A stretch of DNA of 7,700 nt from Saccharospirillum sp040881935. Lineage in GTDB: Bacteria; Pseudomonadota; Gammaproteobacteria; Pseudomonadales; Natronospirillaceae. The notes beneath the pieces are model-generated. The model did no database searches. It had not been told where the DNA came from and was given only the letters and a program-made list of their open reading frames with translations. The stretch lies in assembly GCF_040881935.1 (NCBI RefSeq), contig NZ_JBBECH010000007.1:1-7700 (forward strand), in the 5' to 3' direction. Shown here piece after piece: positions 5,245-7,700 of this stretch. Numbering within the stretch: the first letter of the stretch is position 1; every line of letters begins with the position of its first letter. The translations under genes were made by a program, and so were the position numbers.

Positions 5245-7700
5245 ATGACGAAGTCTCCATCGCCCACCCGCATTACCGTTGAATCCATGCAAGCCAGTAT
5301 TGTGCATCACCTGCATGTTACGCTGGGCACTTACGAAGAAAAAGCCAGCCCGCAGAGTTGGTGGAAGGCCACCGCCGCCGCCGTCAATGAAGCGGTCATG
5401 GCCGGGCTGACGGATACTCAACGCACTCATTCAAAAATGGATACCCGGGCAGTGAATTATCTGTCCATGGAATTTCTGATGGGTCGGCTGTTGTCTAACA
5501 ACCTGCATAATCTGCAATTGTACGACGTCGCTGAACAGGCGCTGGCCAAACTGGGGCAAACGCTGACAGACGTGCTTGAAGAAGAGCCCGACATGGCGCT
5601 GGGCAATGGCGGCCTGGGACGCCTTGCGGCCTGTTTTCTGGATTCACTGGCCACCTTGAATTACCCCGCTGTGGGTTATGGCATTCATTACGAACATGGT
5701 CTGTTCGAGCAAAGCTTTAGCCAGGGCCGGCAGGTAGAACGACCGGATGACTGGCGTGAATACGGCAACCCCTGGGAAGTGTGCCGGCCCGAATCGGTTC
5801 AGGAAATTAAACTCTATGGCTATGTCGAAACCCTGAGCGAAGGCGGTAAGGCATACAAGGTGTGGCGACCCGCTCGCACGGTCAAGGCCGTCCCCTGGGA
5901 CATTCCCATCGTGGGGTATGCCGGTTCCAATGTGAATATTCTGCGGCTCTGGGAAAGCCGGGCTACGGATTACTTCGACTGGGACGTGTTCAATGCGGGC
6001 GGTTACATTGACGCCCAGGTCGAACAGGCCCAGGCAGAAACCATTTCCAAGGTGTTGTACCCGAACGACGCGACAGATGCGGGTAAGGAGCTGCGCCTGA
6101 TCCAGCAGTACTTTTTTACAGCGGCCTCGCTGGCAGACATCATTCGGCGTTATCAGCGTGCCCACGGCGACGACTGGTCACACTTTGCCAGGCTGGTGGC
6201 CATTCAGTTGAACGATACGCACCCGGCCGTCGCGATTCCCGAACTGATGCGGGTACTGATGGACGAAAAACGACTCGGCTGGGACGACGCCTGGGCCATT
6301 TCTCAGCCGGTGTTTTCGTACACCAACCATACGCTGTTACCGGAAGCGCTGGAAACCTGGAGCTTGCCGTTATTTGCCCGGGTATTGCCACGGCATCTGG
6401 AGATTATTTTCGAGATCAATCATCGCTTTCTGAGCCAGGACGTTGAGTCCCGCTGGCCGGGGAATGATGCGGTGAAGGTCCGTCTGTCCATCATCGAAGA
6501 AGGGCACCAGCGCAAAGTGCGTATGGCACACCTGTCGGTGATTGGCTCGCATACCGTCAACGGTGTCGCCCAGGTGCATTCTGATCTGGTTAAGTCTGAT
6601 CTGTTTCCCGAATTTGATCAGCTCTGGCCCGATAAATTCACCAATGTAACCAATGGGGTAACGCCCCGGCGCTGGCTGAAGTCCTGCAACCCGAGGTTGT
6701 CGGCACTGATCGACAAGCACATAGAGGCTGACTGGCCGTTGCATCTGAGCAAGCTGCAACAGCTTACCTCACTGGCAGATGACGACCGTTTTCAAACCGA
6801 ATTTATGGACATCAAACACCAGAATAAAGTTGATCTTGCAGTCGAGGTAAAGCATCTCACCGGTATCGAAATTGACCCCGAAGCCCTGTTTGATGTCCAG
6901 ATCAAGCGCCTGCATGAATACAAGCGACAGCACCTAAATCTGTTGCATATTATGTTGCTGTACCGGCGCTTGCTGGACGATCCAAATGCTGTGAAAGTGC
7001 CACGGGTGTTTCTGTTTGGTGCCAAGGCTGCTCCAGCCTATAAACTGGCCAAAGACATCATTTATGCCATCAATTGTGTGGCTGAACGCATCAATCATGA
7101 TGAGCGCATTCAGGGCAAGCTCAAGGTGGTCATGCTGCCCAATTATCGGGTCAGCCTGGCGGAGAAAATCATTCCGGCGGCAGATCTGTCCGAGCAGATC
7201 TCAACCGCTGGCAAAGAAGCCTCAGGCACGGGGAATATGAAGCTCGCCCTGAACGGCGCATTGACCATCGGTACTCTGGACGGTGCCAACATCGAAATAG
7301 CCGAAGAAGCCGGCCGGGAGAATATCTTTATTTTCGGTCTGTCGGTTGACGAGGTCAGACAGCTCAACGAGCAGGGCTATAACCCCTTCGACCTTTACCA
7401 TCAGGACGAGGAGCTTAAAGCCATTCTGGATTGGCTGGACAACGGTTACTTCACCCCGGCTGACCCCGGCGCCTTGTCGTCGATCAAGCACAGCTTGCTC
7501 AAGGGCGGTGACCCTTACAAGGTGTTGGCAGACTTTCGCAGCTACTGCGATGCCCAACAGCAGGTAGAAGCCCGGTATCTGGATAAAAAAGCCTGGGCAC
7601 GCAGCGCCATCATCAATACCGCGACCATGGGCAAATTCAATTCAGATCGTTCGATTAAGGATTACGTGAATCGTATCTGGCATTTGAAGCCCCACCCACG
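5245..7700 (+). CDS. glgP: Glycogen/maltodextrin (alpha-glucan) phosphorylase, 3' end cut by the window
   Basis: This PLP-dependent cytoplasmic enzyme uses phosphate to remove glucose from the non-reducing ends of alpha-1,4-glucans, releasing glucose 1-phosphate. The reading frame stays open from the ATG to the window edge for 818 codons. Family landmarks appear in order: Y-L-S-M-E-F-L-M-G-R (72-81), G-N-G-G-L-G-R-L-A-A (120-129), N-D-T-H-P (323-327), T-N-H-T-L-L-P-E with His362, T-N-G-V-T-P-R-R-W (469-477), K-R-L-H-E-Y-K-R-Q (554-562) with Arg555 and Lys560 as the phosphate/PLP-phosphate contacts, and G-T-G-N-M-K with Lys666 as the PLP Schiff-base lysine. The final R-I-W-H-L matches the usual C-terminal end, so at most a few codons are probably missing. 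The start is supported by AGGGA (5233-5237), 7 bases upstream. Sequence alone does not separate GlgP from MalP; no other glycogen or maltose gene is in view to decide, so the symbol is provisional. Confidence 0.95.
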   Translation, partial: MTKSPSPTRITVESMQASIVHHLHVTLGTYEEKASPQSWWKATAAAVNEAVMAGLTDTQRTHSKMDTRAVNYLSMEFLMGRLLSNNLHNLQLYDVAEQALAKLGQTLTDVLEEEPDMALGNGGLGRLAACFLDSLATLNYPAVGYGIHYEHGLFEQSFSQGRQVERPDDWREYGNPWEVCRPESVQEIKLYGYVETLSEGGKAYKVWRPARTVKAVPWDIPIVGYAGSNVNILRLWESRATDYFDWDVFNAGGYIDAQVEQAQAETISKVLYPNDATDAGKELRLIQQYFFTAASLADIIRRYQRAHGDDWSHFARLVAIQLNDTHPAVAIPELMRVLMDEKRLGWDDAWAISQPVFSYTNHTLLPEALETWSLPLFARVLPRHLEIIFEINHRFLSQDVESRWPGNDAVKVRLSIIEEGHQRKVRMAHLSVIGSHTVNGVAQVHSDLVKSDLFPEFDQLWPDKFTNVTNGVTPRRWLKSCNPRLSALIDKHIEADWPLHLSKLQQLTSLADDDRFQTEFMDIKHQNKVDLAVEVKHLTGIEIDPEALFDVQIKRLHEYKRQHLNLLHIMLLYRRLLDDPNAVKVPRVFLFGAKAAPAYKLAKDIIYAINCVAERINHDERIQGKLKVVMLPNYRVSLAEKIIPAADLSEQISTAGKEASGTGNMKLALNGALTIGTLDGANIEIAEEAGRENIFIFGLSVDEVRQLNEQGYNPFDLYHQDEELKAILDWLDNGYFTPADPGALSSIKHSLLKGGDPYKVLADFRSYCDAQQQVEARYLDKKAWARSAIINTATMGKFNSDRSIKDYVNRIWHLKPHP

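Noticed and set aside
5644..6165. 173-codon minus-strand open frame inside the phosphorylase gene, with similar ones at 6370-6759 and 7222-7557
   Set aside because: All are antisense to conserved phosphorylase sequence and show no family motif.
1..7700. A new multi-gene system linking the acylase, ParC and phosphorylase
   Set aside because: The genes belong to well-known unrelated families, the first is divergent from the others, and a terminator-like hairpin separates parC from the phosphorylase; nothing suggests joint function.

Overview
The window looks like ordinary chromosomal DNA from a gammaproteobacterium. The basis is the ParC sequence, which follows the enterobacterial protein closely around the active site (G-T-T-G-I-A-V-G-M-A-T and R-Y-T-E-S-R-L-H) and is only slightly shorter than E. 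coli ParC, together with a MalP/GlgP-type phosphorylase. The moderately GC-rich coding sequence and the gene mix would suit a marine or halophilic Oceanospirillales/Alteromonadales-type organism, but that placement is inference.

Layout from left to right. Positions 1-171 are non-coding and hold a run of inverted repeats: a 21-base dyad at the left edge, a perfect 20-bp-stem hairpin at 38-81, and a weaker dyad at 112-136. Positions 172-2577 on the minus strand encode a membrane-anchored penicillin-acylase-family (peptidase S45) Ntn-hydrolase. A 324-base divergent intergenic region (2578-2901) probably carries promoters for both flanking genes. Positions 2902-5142 on the plus strand encode topoisomerase IV subunit A (parC), followed by a hairpin at the stop codon that is probably its terminator. 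From 5245 to the right edge the plus strand encodes an alpha-glucan (glycogen/maltodextrin) phosphorylase. It is cut by the window edge but complete or nearly so by comparison with family length.

The three genes do unrelated jobs: amide-bond hydrolysis in or facing the periplasm, chromosome decatenation, and storage-glucan breakdown. They do not look like one functional system. The acylase is divergent from parC, and parC and the phosphorylase are separated by a probable terminator and a 102-base gap, so each is probably its own transcription unit. I see no tRNA, rRNA, CRISPR array, transposase, phage gene or defence system. The part least explained by known genes is the hairpin cluster at 1-140, which may be a copy of a dispersed intergenic repeat.
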